Source: Acanthosoma haemorrhoidale
Taxonomy: Eukaryota; Arthropoda; Insecta; Hemiptera; Acanthosomatidae
Assembly: GCA_930367205.1 (NCBI GenBank)
Contig: OV884013.1
Coordinates: forward strand, 88,041,333-88,105,332
Direction of reading: 5' to 3'
DNA length: 64,000 nt
Part shown: one piece after another, positions 24,821-35,999 of the stretch
Numbering within the stretch: the first letter of the stretch is position 1
How the letters are laid out: every line of letters begins with the position of its first letter
Position numbers and translations under genes: made by a program
The notes under the pieces: model-generated
The model's input: only the letters and a program-made list of their open reading frames with translations
Database searches by the model: none
Told to the model about the DNA's origin: nothing

Positions 24821-25399
24821 AAGTGTCCCATAATTAACGCAAGATTTGAATTTTCCGCCACTTGGGCCGTAAAGTGCTGCCAACCCCCAACAATAAACAA
24901 TTTGACAGCAGACAGTTTAGGGTTAATACCAATGGAGCGTTACGCGATAGAACAACGTGTCTAACGTCGAAAATTTCATACAAAATATGGTCGGAATAAT
25001 GTTTTGACTTCATCAACTGTGAAGAGATTAATTGAAAAATTTAGGGATACTGGATCAGTTGGAGACACTAAACACACTGGTCGTAAAAAACAATTGGCCC
25101 CCTAGATCATGTGATCTAACACCTTTAGATTTCTTTTTATGGGGTTATTGGAAGTCAAAGGTGTCAACAAGCCCATATCCACCCGTGCATTAAAATAGGA
25201 AATTCAAAGCTGCATCAAAGAAATTCAACCATATTTATGCCAAATATGCCAAAGTCGTGGAGGCCATTTGCCCGATGTGTTATTCCATAAATAACCCTAT
25301 CTTATTTTCTTTATAATTCAATAAAAAAATAACAACAAAAATTCTAAAAACTGTGTTCTTTATTTAAACCAAATCTTGCGTTAATTCTGGGATACCCTT
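24821..25399 (+). mobile_element. Internally deleted Tc1/mariner-type element
   Basis: Flanked by TA (24819-24820 and 25400-25401), with terminal inverted repeats of about 30 bp built around ATTAACGCAAGATTTG. The plus frame from 24932 starts MERYAIEQRV, continues in another frame as RKFHTKYGRNN and STVKRLIEKFRDTGS (the N-terminal helix-turn-helix region), then jumps to SCDLTPLDFFLWGYWKSKV, from near the end of the DDE catalytic domain. The central catalytic part is missing, so this is a 579-bp non-autonomous derivative of an autonomous element not in this window. Confidence 0.85.
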
Positions 25400-25472
25400 T
25401 ATATTCCGAGATTCCTGTGTAGTAGAAACGTCAATGTCATATATTCTTACAAATCAAAATCCTTATGACCTT

Positions 25473-26183
25473 GTTTCCTATTGTAGTTACGTGTTTTCTG
25501 TATTCACTCACAAAGATAAGAAACATATATTTCCCATTTATTTATGTATTTAATCCGTCTATATTTATTATATAATAAATTATATTATGTTATAAAAATT
25601 ATATTTTAGTAGTTAATAGTCATTTACCTAGCTTAGGTACCATTTACCATGCTCATTGATGGGGTCTCTATTATTATTCGAATAAATATTCGTCATTACT
25701 GGAAGCCTAAGTAACATTTGCATAAATTGTAACCGACAAATAAATCTCTTTAAAAAAAAAAAAATCCATACAAATTAAATCACCAAATACTTATAAACTA
25801 ATGCGTGGCATTAAAATCTATTTTTAAGGATATGAATGAATATTTCCTTTTCTTGTTACATCGACGTGTTTTTTGTCTTCAGGCACAAGGGTAAGAACTA
25901 TATATTTTGCATTTATGTATTTAATCTGTTTATATTTATTATATGTTGTATTTTAGTAGTCGTTTATCTTGTCAATTTTAATGTATATGTTCGTTGCTGG
26001 GGTCTCTATTACTATTCAAGTAAATATTCGTCATTAACTACTGAAGCCTTAGTAACATTTTCATAAATCGTAACCGACAAAAACTTTTTTTTTATATTAA
26101 TTTACAATTGCAGTTACTTAATACAAATCACCAAATACGTATTAAGTATTAAGCGGCATTAATATTTATACTTAATGATATGA
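25473..26183 (+). repeat. Diverged tandem duplication, about 365 bp per unit
   Basis: Unit 1 (about 25473-25837) and unit 2 (about 25840-26183) share, in order, TTTATGTATTTAATC, GGGGTCTCTATTA, AATATTCGTCATTA, GTAACCGACAAA and a poly(A) or poly(T) patch followed by AAATCACCAAATAC. The minor indels and substitutions suggest an old duplication. No gene was recognised. Confidence 0.65.
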
Positions 26184-27527
26184 ATGTTTGCGGAAGCCTA
26201 AGTATGGTTAATCTACATCCGCTTATCACACGTACAAATAGTCTTTACTGAAGTGAGATTGTTAATTGAAGAACATACCTACAGAAGAAAGGCAATCGCC
26301 CGTATCTGAATGGAAGTGGATCCTCTTGGAATGAGCTCGGCAATAAGATACCGATCAGGAAGAACAAAACGGTTGTACGTTTAGGCAGATAGTATCTTGA
26401 AATAGGCGAATCGGCCGTCCGATCTTCACGGAGGCACCGTAATGGCTACGGCCGCCGTATCTCTATGGTCGAGGGCAGATCCTAAGTCTCGCGCTTAAGT
26501 TCAAAGTAGAGATATTGCCCCCTCCCTCCACTTCCGAGAAAAAAAGGTTACTAGGCGACAGGAATAAAAATATCCGATTAATAAAACTTTCCATTACCAT
26601 ATTTATTAGTAATTTAGACACTTCTAATAACTTATAGAACTGTATTTAGTAGTATACATATTCAGAAGCGGTTTTCTAACAAGCCACATCGATTGATGGT
26701 AAACGTGGAACTTTTCCCTAAGACTGCAGATTATTATTTAAACACTTAAAAACAAGTTGTCATAAAACTAATTTTATGTTGTTGTTTTTTTAAAATAATA
26801 ATCCATTAAATCTCTTATTAAATCCATATTGTTACTCAGCACGTCAAGGCCATTAGTTTGGTACCATACACAATACACTAGGAAAAAGAATACTTGTTTT
26901 TATTACACTGTCATTAACTGATGGAAATATAAATCAGTGCAACGAGATCTTCAATTTGATGCCCCACTCAGTACGACAGGATTTTTTTCATTTCGATCAA
27001 ATTGATTGAGTACGTTTTACATTTGAATTCATGCAATAATTTGCTGTCCTTTTTTTTTTTATACCGCTAGTTTGTTTTTCGACTCCATTTGTTGGCGCCT
27101 TTCGTCAGATGTTTTAGTTCGGTTACTGATTACGTAACGGTAAGTACTCCACTGGAAACCAGAAGAACTGCATTACTTGTCACGAGAAAGCGGCATTTCT
27201 CATTCAAGTTTACCAACAGTTTACGTCTGAGCAACGTTTTTCTCTTTATAAATCTTAAACCTCAAACATTAAACTTCGTAACAATCTGTTCCACACATAC
27301 GGTGGATCGGATGTCGGCTCAGTGATAAATGATCTTAAATTTTTTTTGTTATTTAATAATTGTTTTATTCGAGCAAAAATTTCGTGGATTTACTATATTT
27401 TTGTTCGTCTTTCGTCTTCTAACTTCTTAACGGAAAAAGCTAGAATTGTCGTTTGTATACCTTCTTAAATTTGGAGAAACCCCTAAATTTATGTTGCACC
27501 AGCTATCACTATCAATAAAATATATTA
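26184..27527. other. Unassigned sequence
   Basis: The block at 26270-26530 is richer in G and C than its surroundings but shows no domain. The frame at 27089-27325 lacks support. Confidence 0.35.
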
Positions 27528-28004
27528 ATCAGTATAGCGACCGCTAACTATATATGTAAATTACCCTACACTCTATTATGAACCAGAGTTATAATAATAG
27601 AAAATGTAAATCTGTGTAAACTTCTGGTAATAAATCAGAGAGAGGTCGGAAGTCGTAAACAAGTAACAGGGCCCCGACAGACGGCAATAAACCAAGAGAA
27701 TTAGCCACCTGACTGCCATATATCCTAGGGCAAGGACACTTACCCCTATTAGAATAGACCTTCAGCCCTGCTAGCAACCATAAAAAACACACCCTTTTAT
27801 CCCAACGGCCATATAACTAAGTATACCATATACCAAGGCCATATATCGTAAACCATACCCCTGTCAGCAACTGCACCTCTCACGAGGTAGGGGAGATGGT
27901 ATAAAAATGCCAGGAAATAAGGGCTGACGGTACTCTCTCCCTGCTGTCCTATGAGTCGCCACTCTGTCTCTCAGTCTTCACAGCCGCACGACTTATCACT
28001 TACC

Positions 28005-28093
28005 CCAGGGCCACCTGGCCCTGGTGGGCTCACTCTGTTTCCTAGTGTCCACAGCCGATTACCTCGCGATATGCCAGGGCCTCGGGGCCCTGG
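28005..28093. repeat. Paired GC-rich hairpins in the LTR (second copy)
   Basis: Perfect palindromes at 28005-28024 and 28074-28093 lie downstream of the TATA box, inside the predicted transcript. They are preserved in both copies of this LTR even though the flanking sequence varies. Confidence 0.8.
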
Positions 28094-28365
28094 GAGTAAG
28101 CCCCCTCAGCCTTCCGCTAATCGACTCTCGCTATGCTACACCTCTACGACGGCACTTTGCCACACAGCCTATAGCAGACCCCTGACGACATGTACTTATT
28201 ACGCTGCCGATCTCTCGCCCGAACTCTGAAAACTGGTCTTATTCTTTATGAACCTCTGAACCTCATCCTGAACACAGTGTCTTGTCGGGACACATCCCTA
28301 TCAATAAATGGAGTCAGATATTAACGCCTACATGGAACATGGTCCATGTTATTAACTACAACAAT

Positions 28366-28437
28366 CCGACAATTGTTGACCTCAGACAATTGTTCACCTT
28401 TTCCGACAATTGTGCACCTCTGACAATTGTTCTACCA
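28366..28437. repeat. Four short repeats in the LTR 3' part
   Basis: The decamer GACAATTGTT and close variants occur four times at irregular spacing of about 16-22 bp. Each contains the palindrome ACAATTGT. The same cluster is at 8606-8672 in the other LTR. Confidence 0.75.
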
Positions 28438-28452
28438 TATCCCGACAATCAG

Positions 28453-28977
28453 AATCAGGTTTAATCAAATTGTGGATTAAACTATATGGTACAGTTGACA
28501 TTAGAAATGTTATATGAGTCATAGTTATGCTCGGAATATAATACTTTTTTTTAAATTATAAACAAAGGAAAGCCGAAATCCTAACTCGTCGATGAGGTAA
28601 AATAAAAAACATAAAAAAAACGAAACACAAAAGCTCCAACAAACTATTCCGATCGACGTCATGTAATTCAGATGGTTATATAATAAATATATAATCATGT
28701 CTAAATATATAATCGTAGTAATCATAAAAAAAGTTATGTAATATGAATGGCTGGTTGTTGTTTCTTCTATTATTGTATGTATTACACATACTCATTTACT
28801 CACCTTCACTCCAACTTCAAATGCTGTATTTGTTAAGACATTTCTGGGTGATATAGCGATTCAGCGTTCAACCCAACATTAAAACTAGTTGGTCCGTGAA
28901 TCAACAGCTTCACAATTTTTTTTGTACTTACTTAAAATGCTATTTTTATGAGATATAAAAATGCTTGTACAGCATTG
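28453..28977. other. Unique AT-rich stretch
   Basis: No feature was recognised. The frame at 28525-28725 is low complexity. Confidence 0.4.
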
Positions 28978-28980
28978 TTA

Positions 28981-30352
28981 ATTGGGATAAGAGAATTCAT
29001 TCATACTTACGTACAAGTTTCCCTCATAACAACACTCAAACAAGGGATGAGTGGTGAAGTGCAATGACTGTGCTACGGGATTAGGGTGGTTGGATGGGTT
29101 ACTATGGAATATTATGAACTTGGAAAGGATGAGTCCAAGAATGTAGGTTATATTAAGATCGTTATGAAGGGTTTTGTTGCTGATGTAATAAAGGGATTTT
29201 ACTATTGTTCTCAGGACGTTTGATTGAAAGGAATGGATACGCTTGATGTTCGACGTTTTTGCTGCCCCCATAGCTCTTTTCCATATGTCAAGATTGGGTT
29301 AAGTATAACTTTGTAGATTAGTAATTTATTTTCTATTGAGAGATGGGATGTCCTTTGAAGTAGTCTGTACAGTTGTCCAAGCGTCTGTTTAGTTCTTGTC
29401 TTTTTAGCCTCATATGAGGGTTCCAGGTCAGTCGTTTGTCGAGATGGAAGCCTAAGTACCTTATGTCTCGGATACAGGGAGAGGAGTGGGATTAAAATAA
29501 ACTAGTGGACAAGACTTGCGACAGAGGGTGAAGGTAATGTGGGAACATTTTGCTTGATCCGCATGGAACATTAACTTTGATCCGCCATTGGTCGCACCAA
29601 TACTCGAACTCATCAAGGTGTTTTTGAAGGTTATGGGATGCTATATATCGGAGTCGGGGTGGGATGACAAGACTCCAGTGTCATCTGCAAATGTGGTCAA
29701 GAAGGTATTGGTGGTATAGGGGACATCAGCGGTGTATAAGTTATAGAAAATAGGACCCAGGACACTGCCCTGTGGAACTCCTGCTTTTATGGGATAGTAG
29801 TTGGAATATTCTGAACCGCAGCGTACTTGGAAGAAGCGGTTTGAAAGGTAGGACAGTAGAATTAGGAAAAGGGCCTGTGGTAAATATCTTTTGAGCTTGT
29901 AGAGAAAACCTGCGTGCCGAACCCTGTCAAAAGCTTGAGCTATATCAAGAAAGGCAGCAGTGCAATACTGTTTGGTGTCAAGGACTGAGGAGATGTGATC
30001 AACAACGCGAAGGCCTTGTTGAGCAGTGGAATGTCGTTGAGGGAAACCAAACTGGTGTGTAGGAAAAAGGTTTTTGGATTCAATAATTGGAAGTAGACGT
30101 TTTAATAGGAGTTTCTCAAATATTTTTGAGAGGATAGAGAGTAGGCTAATTGGTCGGTAAGATGAGGCGTCATTGGGTGGTTTACGGGGTTTGGCGAATA
30201 GGACAATAATGGAATGTTTCCAGAGAAGTGGAAAGTGCGTATTTGGGATAATGCAATTATAAATGTCGGTTAGCAAGATAATGGGTTTAGGAGGAAGTTG
30301 TTTGAGAATTTGAGGAGTAAGGAGATCATATCCAGGGGATTTTCGGTAAGGT
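28981..30352 (-). mobile_element. Jockey-type non-LTR element, family A copy 2
   Basis: The best-preserved element. The minus frame 29641-30276 (211 residues) holds most of the reverse transcriptase fingers and palm: RPISLL at residues 41-46, QFGFPQRHST at 75-84, motif A FLDIAQAFDRV at 109-119, motif B GVPQGSVLGP at 166-175, and the catalytic FADD at 196-199. The three catalytic Asp residues are kept. The frame is open further upstream to about 30352 (PYRKSPGYDLLTPQILKQLP). Below 29641 it is broken by a stop and frameshifts, but the thumb and C-terminal NIKRIHSFQSNVLRTIVKS are visible down to 28981. The endonuclease, ORF1 and 3' UTR are missing. Confidence 0.9.
29641..30276 (-). pseudogene. 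Reverse transcriptase fragment of jockey-type element
   Basis: Coding remnant within the family A copy at 28981-30352. The enzyme would copy element RNA into DNA at a nicked target (target-primed reverse transcription). All core palm motifs are intact, but the protein lacks the N-terminal endonuclease and stops right after motif C with SHPDSDI, where related copies continue into the thumb. It cannot be an active polymerase. The first Met used is internal to a longer open frame and is not a real start. Confidence 0.85.
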
Positions 30353-30359
30353 AATAAAA

Positions 30360-32025
30360 AGTAAATGGCAAAGCAATTAATATTAATGAACCTATATTAT
30401 TAAATACAGAATTTCTGGGTCTCAAAAATTTACTTACATTACTTATTTATTTATTTTTTATGCTACTTATCTTTTTATGCCATATTTGTAGAGGGTATTG
30501 TACGAGGCAAACAGGATCTTAACTTTCAATATTAAATAGCTTTCATTTTTTTCATATGTCCCATTATTGTGTTTTAACCAAATACCAATTTTTACATATT
30601 TCAAAACGGGTTGCTGTTATGTAAACATTTTGGTACGATTGAATCATTTTTACGATTATTATAGTCAAGCGTAAGTACGTAGAGACGGGAAGGCAACAGT
30701 GGTCCGCTCATCCCGAACCTGAAGTACGAGTATACAGCTTCTCGCTTCGGGTCCGTTAAATAAATATTCATTATTTAACAAACACATTGACTTTAATAGG
30801 CCCTACAGAAACAATTTAACATTGCCGTTGTCGGTTGTAAAATGATTTCAAGCTAGCAAGTCACGAACTGCACTGTCATATCCTTCGATGTAAGAAGGGC
30901 TTCGTTGCCGCACATTCCATCACCAAGTCTAATCATTTCCTACTTATCTCAGATCTGATCGTTCGCACTTCACTCCATGATTTATACACGGTCATGCATA
31001 AATCTTGCGGGTTCATCATATCAACTAGTTCATCCAAGAGTCCCTTAGCCTCACCATTTCGTTTTTCATTTTTAAATGATTTTATTTTTAGAAACTGAAA
31101 TATTTACATAGATTATGTACTGAATTGTATTTATTTACATTATTGCCATATCTCGCATATGTTAAAATTTATTTTCTGATTCAGAAGGAATCAAATAACA
31201 TTTATAAAAAGTTTATAATGAATAATAGTATATTTTATAAGGCTTCATAAAATATAATATAATACCCTGATAAGATTATTTGTTCCAGTGCATAATTTTG
31301 TCTATTTCCAATATTTCATATATAATTTGGCTATACTAATATAATGTTATTCATTATTGGTGGATAGTGACCTCTTCACTGTTCATGCTTCTCTCATGCT
31401 CCTATTTAATCTCACTTCTTACTACTGGGCTAGTTTCGAACTAACTACCTCTAGGTCTGTAGCAACAAACCTTATACCCCTACTAATAACCATGCTTCGT
31501 TTTTCCCAATCAATCAACCCCTTGATGCCTGGGGTTTATACCTGTGGCTACCTCCTCCCTGCTCTTTTTATTATTTATTTTGATCATGAAAACAACGTTA
31601 CGATGTATATATAGATGAAATAAAGGAGATGTATACTGGTGATACTTGAAACCTGTGGTTAAGGTATATAATGAAAACCGAACCCTGTCCTGAGGCGGAG
31701 AGATGTATTATACTTCCTCTTCTTTTTAACTTGTTAAATAAAAAGTTCTAGCCTTCGGATAATTGAGTCTTGGCTAATTAGGTATAATAATAAGTAGATC
31801 TTGGAGGTATCGTCTAATGAAGAACTACGACCGTGGTCACACCAGGTGACACCCGTTCGCTATCTACGAGAGTCATCCTGAACCTTCCGTGGTATTCAGG
31901 AGAGTTCGTTCGGATGAACTAGAACTGCTTGGTTCCCTTGCCATTTGGCAAACAGCAGCACAAGGAAATTGGCTGGATGAAGGTGAAAGAACCTCTCTGA
32001 TTCTATCATGGATAGAAGTTCAACA
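30360..32025. other. Unassigned sequence
   Basis: The frame at 31357-31614 (85 residues) lacks a domain. A B-box-like AGTTCGAAACTAG on the minus strand near 31430-31445 hints at another degraded SINE. The block 31810-32010 is of mixed composition and unassigned. Confidence 0.35.
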
Positions 32026-32031
32026 ATACTG

Positions 32032-32250
32032 AAACTTCTTTATTGTGATAAAATTATAACCTGCCTTATTGGGCAATAACTAATTGTTCTCAATGTTCTC
32101 ATTCAAAACATACATACAATTCTTCAATCACTCGCTCATTCATTCAGTATTTACAAACAGCCAAGAGACCTCCCAAATTCATTGCCAGGATTCCCACTGT
32201 CACGTATACATAGAAGGTCAAGAGGCCGCTGCAGCTTTAGTCTCCGAGGA
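32032..32250 (-). mobile_element. Family A 3' end fragment (copy 3)
   Basis: Minus-strand 3' UTR. It starts at the conserved terminus near 32032 (CTTTATTGTGATAAAATT on the plus strand) and continues through the CACTCGCTCATTCATTCAG block to the end of the coding region around 32250. It is 5'-truncated there. Confidence 0.75.
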
Positions 32251-32432
32251 GAAGTCCCCGATATCCGGAATCTGGTTCAAACTTTTTTACTGACGCAGTT
32301 ATGCTGCTCAGTACTCGCATGTGACGGGGCGATCCCCACTTAAATGCCTCAACCCAATGTTTTTTTTAAATTGCACAACGAACAAGGTGATCAAAACACT
32401 CAAATGAAACGTTAACGACATGGCATCCTGAA

Positions 32433-32869
32433 TTAACCGACTGGTCCTCCGACGAGAATGACAAGACACGGTGGCACTGAGGTCTGACGGTGAGCCGAAG
32501 AAGCTAGCTCGTCCTGGGCCCATTGTTGGCCGACTAGACAAAGAGTGGCTATAATTAGCGAGGAGCCAGCTATAACAATCCTATCAGCCATCACAATGGC
32601 GCCCTTTCGGGGAACCTTTTGGGGTGTCTTCAGGTGACCTGGCAAAAGGCTAACGTTCAATGGTCGCATCTTCCGAGAACGGACTTTCGGCAGTTGTCGA
32701 TATGTTGCCATTGATGACCTGAGAGTTCCTTGTTTGCTAGCCGAGAATTTAGAGTTGGGCGGATGTGTTTGTTGAGGGATCAGCTTTGGCACTGAAAGAA
32801 ATAAGTCAGAAAAATTAGTTAACGACGACAATTCAACTTACCGTCTATATCTTCGTCAGACCAGGACAT
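32433..32869 (-). CDS. Candidate two-exon gene, unknown product
   Basis: On the minus strand, ATG at 32869 opens a 28-nt first exon (32842-32869, MSWSDEDID) ending in a consensus donor (GACG|GTAAGT). A 50-nt intron (32792-32841) has a TTAACTAAT branch-point-like block and the polypyrimidine acceptor TTATTTCTTTCAG. Exon 2 (32433-32791) continues in frame (VPKLIPQQTHPPNSKFSASK) to a TAA. The product would be about 130 residues: an acidic start, a basic middle (KVRSRKMRPLNVSLLPG), then a hydrophobic stretch (ADRIVIAGSSLIIATLCLVG), possibly one membrane segment. I recognise no family. A transposon origin is possible, since the segment lies next to non-LTR debris. Confidence 0.45.
32792..32841 (-). 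other. Predicted 50-nt intron
   Basis: A GTAAGT donor, a branch-like TTAACTAAT and a TTTCTTTCAG acceptor, with reading frame kept across the junction (GAC G|TG CCA). This is at the short end for animal introns but within the range of insect genes. Confidence 0.45.
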
Positions 32870-33022
32870 TTTCTAATTTCTAAAAAAACAAATTTTGTTG
32901 GAAAACAATGGCGTTTCAATTATTTTTTTATTGAAAATGTTTTTATTAATTTAAAATGTGTACACTTAATATAGGAATAAAAATATAATAGGTACTGATA
33001 TATATGGATGAATAAAGATTTT

Positions 33023-33136
33023 ATGTTTAGCATAAAACTGGAGCAGCGAGCAGCAATAGGTTGTTGCAGTTTGCCATTACGGTTATTAAAAGAGCGTTTT
33101 GATTATCTCCAAGATGTTCGATGGTTAATCGATTAA
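33023..33136 (+). other. Short open frame, possible transposase N-terminus
   Basis: A 37-residue frame, MFSIKLEQRAAIGCCSLPLR and so on. KLEQRAAI vaguely recalls the start of mariner-like transposases, but the match is too short to assert. Confidence 0.15.
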
Positions 33137-33308
33137 TCAATTGTACGAATTCGTAATAATAAGAACAAATGTAAGGCACTATCAAAAATCGGTCATCCCT
33201 AATAGCTAGTCAATTCAAACATCAATCAGCACTACAAATTTTCATTACGTCATTAATGAACTAAATTTTTGAAATATACATAAACGATATAAATGGTTAG
33301 AAATGTGA

Positions 33309-33545
33309 ATAAACATTATCAAAAGTAGCCAGGATGCTGGGTTGGAGAGGGTCTTTAATTCACAAAACCCATTTCGTGCACGAAAAATTCCGGTTTTAAC
33401 AATAAAGGAATGTGTAAACAACGCCTTTTTGAAATCAATTGTAAAAAATCAAAATATAGCCAAACGATTATATCGTACCAAAGAGCAGAAAAGGTTTAAT
33501 GTGAAAAAAGGGAACTATACTATAAGTTTGCCGCAGCGTGTGTAG
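33309..33545 (+). CDS. Possible coding exon, unknown
   Basis: A frame open from 33309 to the TAG at 33545 reads SSQDAGLERVFNSQNPFRAR, followed by a basic Lys/Arg/Asn-rich tail ending NYTISLPQRV. There is no good ATG. It may be a 3'-terminal exon starting near 33330 after a weak CAG acceptor. No domain was recognised. Confidence 0.2.
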   Translation: MNIIKSSQDAGLERVFNSQNPFRARKIPVLTIKECVNNAFLKSIVKNQNIAKRLYRTKEQKRFNVKKGNYTISLPQRV

Positions 33546-33785
33546 TTACTAAGGTGGTTTTAATAATTATTTTATAGGAATAATTATTAATTTTCATATT
33601 TTTTTTTATGTTTTGCATTGCTTTTTTTTTAGTCAATACTATTTTTAAAAAATTAGTAGCCTCTATCAACACAGTTTAATCATCAATTTCACACTTTTAT
33701 AACTTATATAACGATTTTAGTCAAAGAGTGATACGTTGTGTAGGAGCAACTCAATATATTTAGGTATTAAGACATTGTCAAATAA

Positions 33786-33916
<131 letters not shown>

Positions 33917-33919
33917 GCA

Positions 33920-35670
33920 GACAAGTAAATACGAGATGAATGTGGAGAGAGGTAGGCGGGGGTCATCACCTCTAAGCACTTTCTTATAGCTGGACGCAGT
34001 TTGGAAGTCGAAAAAAAAAAAAACCTGACAAAAAATGCCCTGAAAGAGTTAGAGACGGTTTGCATAACATTCAGGTCACGTCCGAACTCGTCGTTGAAGG
34101 CAACTTCTTCAGGATGTGACTGAATGGCTTCCATGGAGGTTTCGAGAATAATATACTGGAAATTTATATTCTAACATGGGCATTCGCTGTGTGTTTTTTC
34201 AGTTTCAGGTATACAGGTAATCAGAGGAGTCGATCCCAAAGGGTGAGACCTTACTTTCGTACAGGTACGAATTATCATTCACCAAATGTGTCGGCATGGA
34301 TGTACATGGTAGCTTTGGTAAGAACAATCCTGTTGATCTGGAAACACATCGCCGTGACAAAGGTTAATGTTTTTTGTTTCATAAAATATCGGGAAGTATA
34401 AGTAAATATCATAACATATAAGCAAAGACAAAATTTATTATTGCTTTATGTTACATTTCGATATGATCTGTGTTACATGTTCGTATGTTAGAGACAGTCA
34501 TATTAGATATCCGAAAGAAGAAGTAGTTACAATGTTTACGGGAGAAAGTTGCTAGATGTCAGAGAACCAGAAAGGGGCTGCGAGTAAGTGTTCAAGAAAC
34601 GGGAAGGGATAAGAGAGATAAGAAAATTTTATACACTTTTTATTTACGACTCATCTTGAATTATTAAATTGTTATTACATGTATGTACAACGGTAACCCG
34701 TTGTTATACATGTTATAATCATTTTATTGCATATGACTATAACATAATGATATATTTACAAAAAAAAATTCAAATAGTAGGAAAAAAAAACACCTCCTCA
34801 AGACAAAAAAAAAACTCAAGTATAAGCATATTCACAAATTAAATAAAAAAATATTACAGCTTGAATAGAAACTGTTTAGAAATGTAAATAAAACTATTTA
34901 CAAATTAATGAGAAGATAATTTGATCAATGAGAGGTTGATTAAGAGACATTGAAGCTCGTGGTCAAGATATTTTTTATTGCACTTATGGTTAAGTGGTTT
35001 TCATGAAAAGGATTTTTGTGTTGAAATTACTGTATGAACATATATTTTTAGGAGTGAGAAATGGGATGTGAGTTCATGGATGAATGGAGGGTGTGATTGC
35101 AGGCGGAAAAAGAGTAACTGGTGATTTTTGGTCAGATCAAAGGATTTTTGATTGAAGGGGATGAATTTTCCGACTATAGACAGTTTCGTTGAGGTCTGAA
35201 ATTCTATTCTGAAATACAGTGTTGCTTTAAAATGAATATTACGTTTACTAACAGAGATAAATCTATTATTTTTTATGAAATGGCCACCGTAATTTATTAA
35301 CATTAAAAGCGCTATTAAATAAATGCTTGGTAATTTAAATATTATAGTTTTTTTTTAACTGCTGAGGACACTGACACTGAAATCGTATTGATCGAATTAA
35401 ATTGTATATTGAAATCAATTGATCGTATAATAATCATAAAAAACACAGCATGCTTAAGAAGGAATATTCCGCCATCTAAGCAATGCTCAACTGAGAAATG
35501 AGTTACCTAAAATTATTATTTTATGATAAAATGAATCGTTTTTATAGGAGGGCTAAGAAAAAAAGATCAAGTGAATACTTCCTTACAGAACGGCAACTAT
35601 AGCGATATTATTTAAAAGAGCCTTCAACTTTCCGCCGTCTTAACAAGTGAATTTAATACATTAAAAAAAA
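33920..35670. other. AT-rich sequence, no recognised gene
   Basis: The minus frame at 35001-35303 (100 residues) has a His-, Phe- and Lys-rich composition without a known domain, and a 3'-terminal exon cannot be excluded. The frame at 33778-34134 overlaps the microsatellite and is rejected. Confidence 0.35.
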
Positions 35671-35683
35671 AGTCACAAGTACC

Positions 35684-35986
35684 GTGAGTAACGGCGATTT
35701 AAAAAAAAAAAATAGAGAACTTTCACTGATCGACAGTCGATTAGAACAACAAAATGTCAACTTTTATCTTAAGCACCGTTTGGCCACACTTTCAATCACC
35801 TACACAGAACGAATCGCCTTTTATCTGCAAATAATTACGCAAGCGGAAAATCGCAAGACGTGTTTATTAAAAACGCTGAAAATGTCTATTGAAAATCTTC
35901 TTCAGCAGAGCTTCTGTAATAAGAAAATTCCGTACATTGTACTTAAAGTTATGTCAATCTCCCCTAAAATTATACAGGATCGGTGA
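35684..35986 (+). CDS. Possible coding exon with splice donor, unknown
   Basis: A 100-codon open frame contains charged, helix-prone sequence such as IDSRLEQQNVNFYLKHRL and ENRKTCLLKTLKMSIENLLQ. It is followed immediately by ATCG|GTGAGTAAC, a good donor. The first codon is GTG, so this would be an internal exon; an A12 run near 35700 makes the 5' part doubtful. The composition suits a coiled-coil or helical protein. No family was recognised and no partner exon was found. Confidence 0.3.
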   Translation: MSNGDLKKKNRELSLIDSRLEQQNVNFYLKHRLATLSITYTERIAFYLQIITQAENRKTCLLKTLKMSIENLLQQSFCNKKIPYIVLKVMSISPKIIQDR

Positions 35987-35999
35987 GTAACATACTATG

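Larger units (their letters stand above)
27533..28447 (+). mobile_element. Solo LTR with target duplication ATCAG
   Basis: Starts TATAGCGACCGCTAACTA (TA instead of TG) and ends CCCGACA. It is flanked by ATCAG at 27528-27532 and 28448-28452, a perfect 5-bp target duplication. It matches the LTR at 7814-8687 along most of its 915 bp. A TATA box (TATAAAAA) lies at 27900-27907 and AATAAA at 28303-28308, so U3, R and U5 can be placed roughly. Neither an internal region nor a second LTR is present. The 92-residue frame at 27951-28229 is a by-product of the GC-rich R/U5 segment. Confidence 0.9.

Noticed and set aside
27951..28229. 92-residue frame of Pro/Ser-rich sequence
   Set aside because: It lies inside the LTR, across the palindromic GC hairpins, and is explained by that structure.
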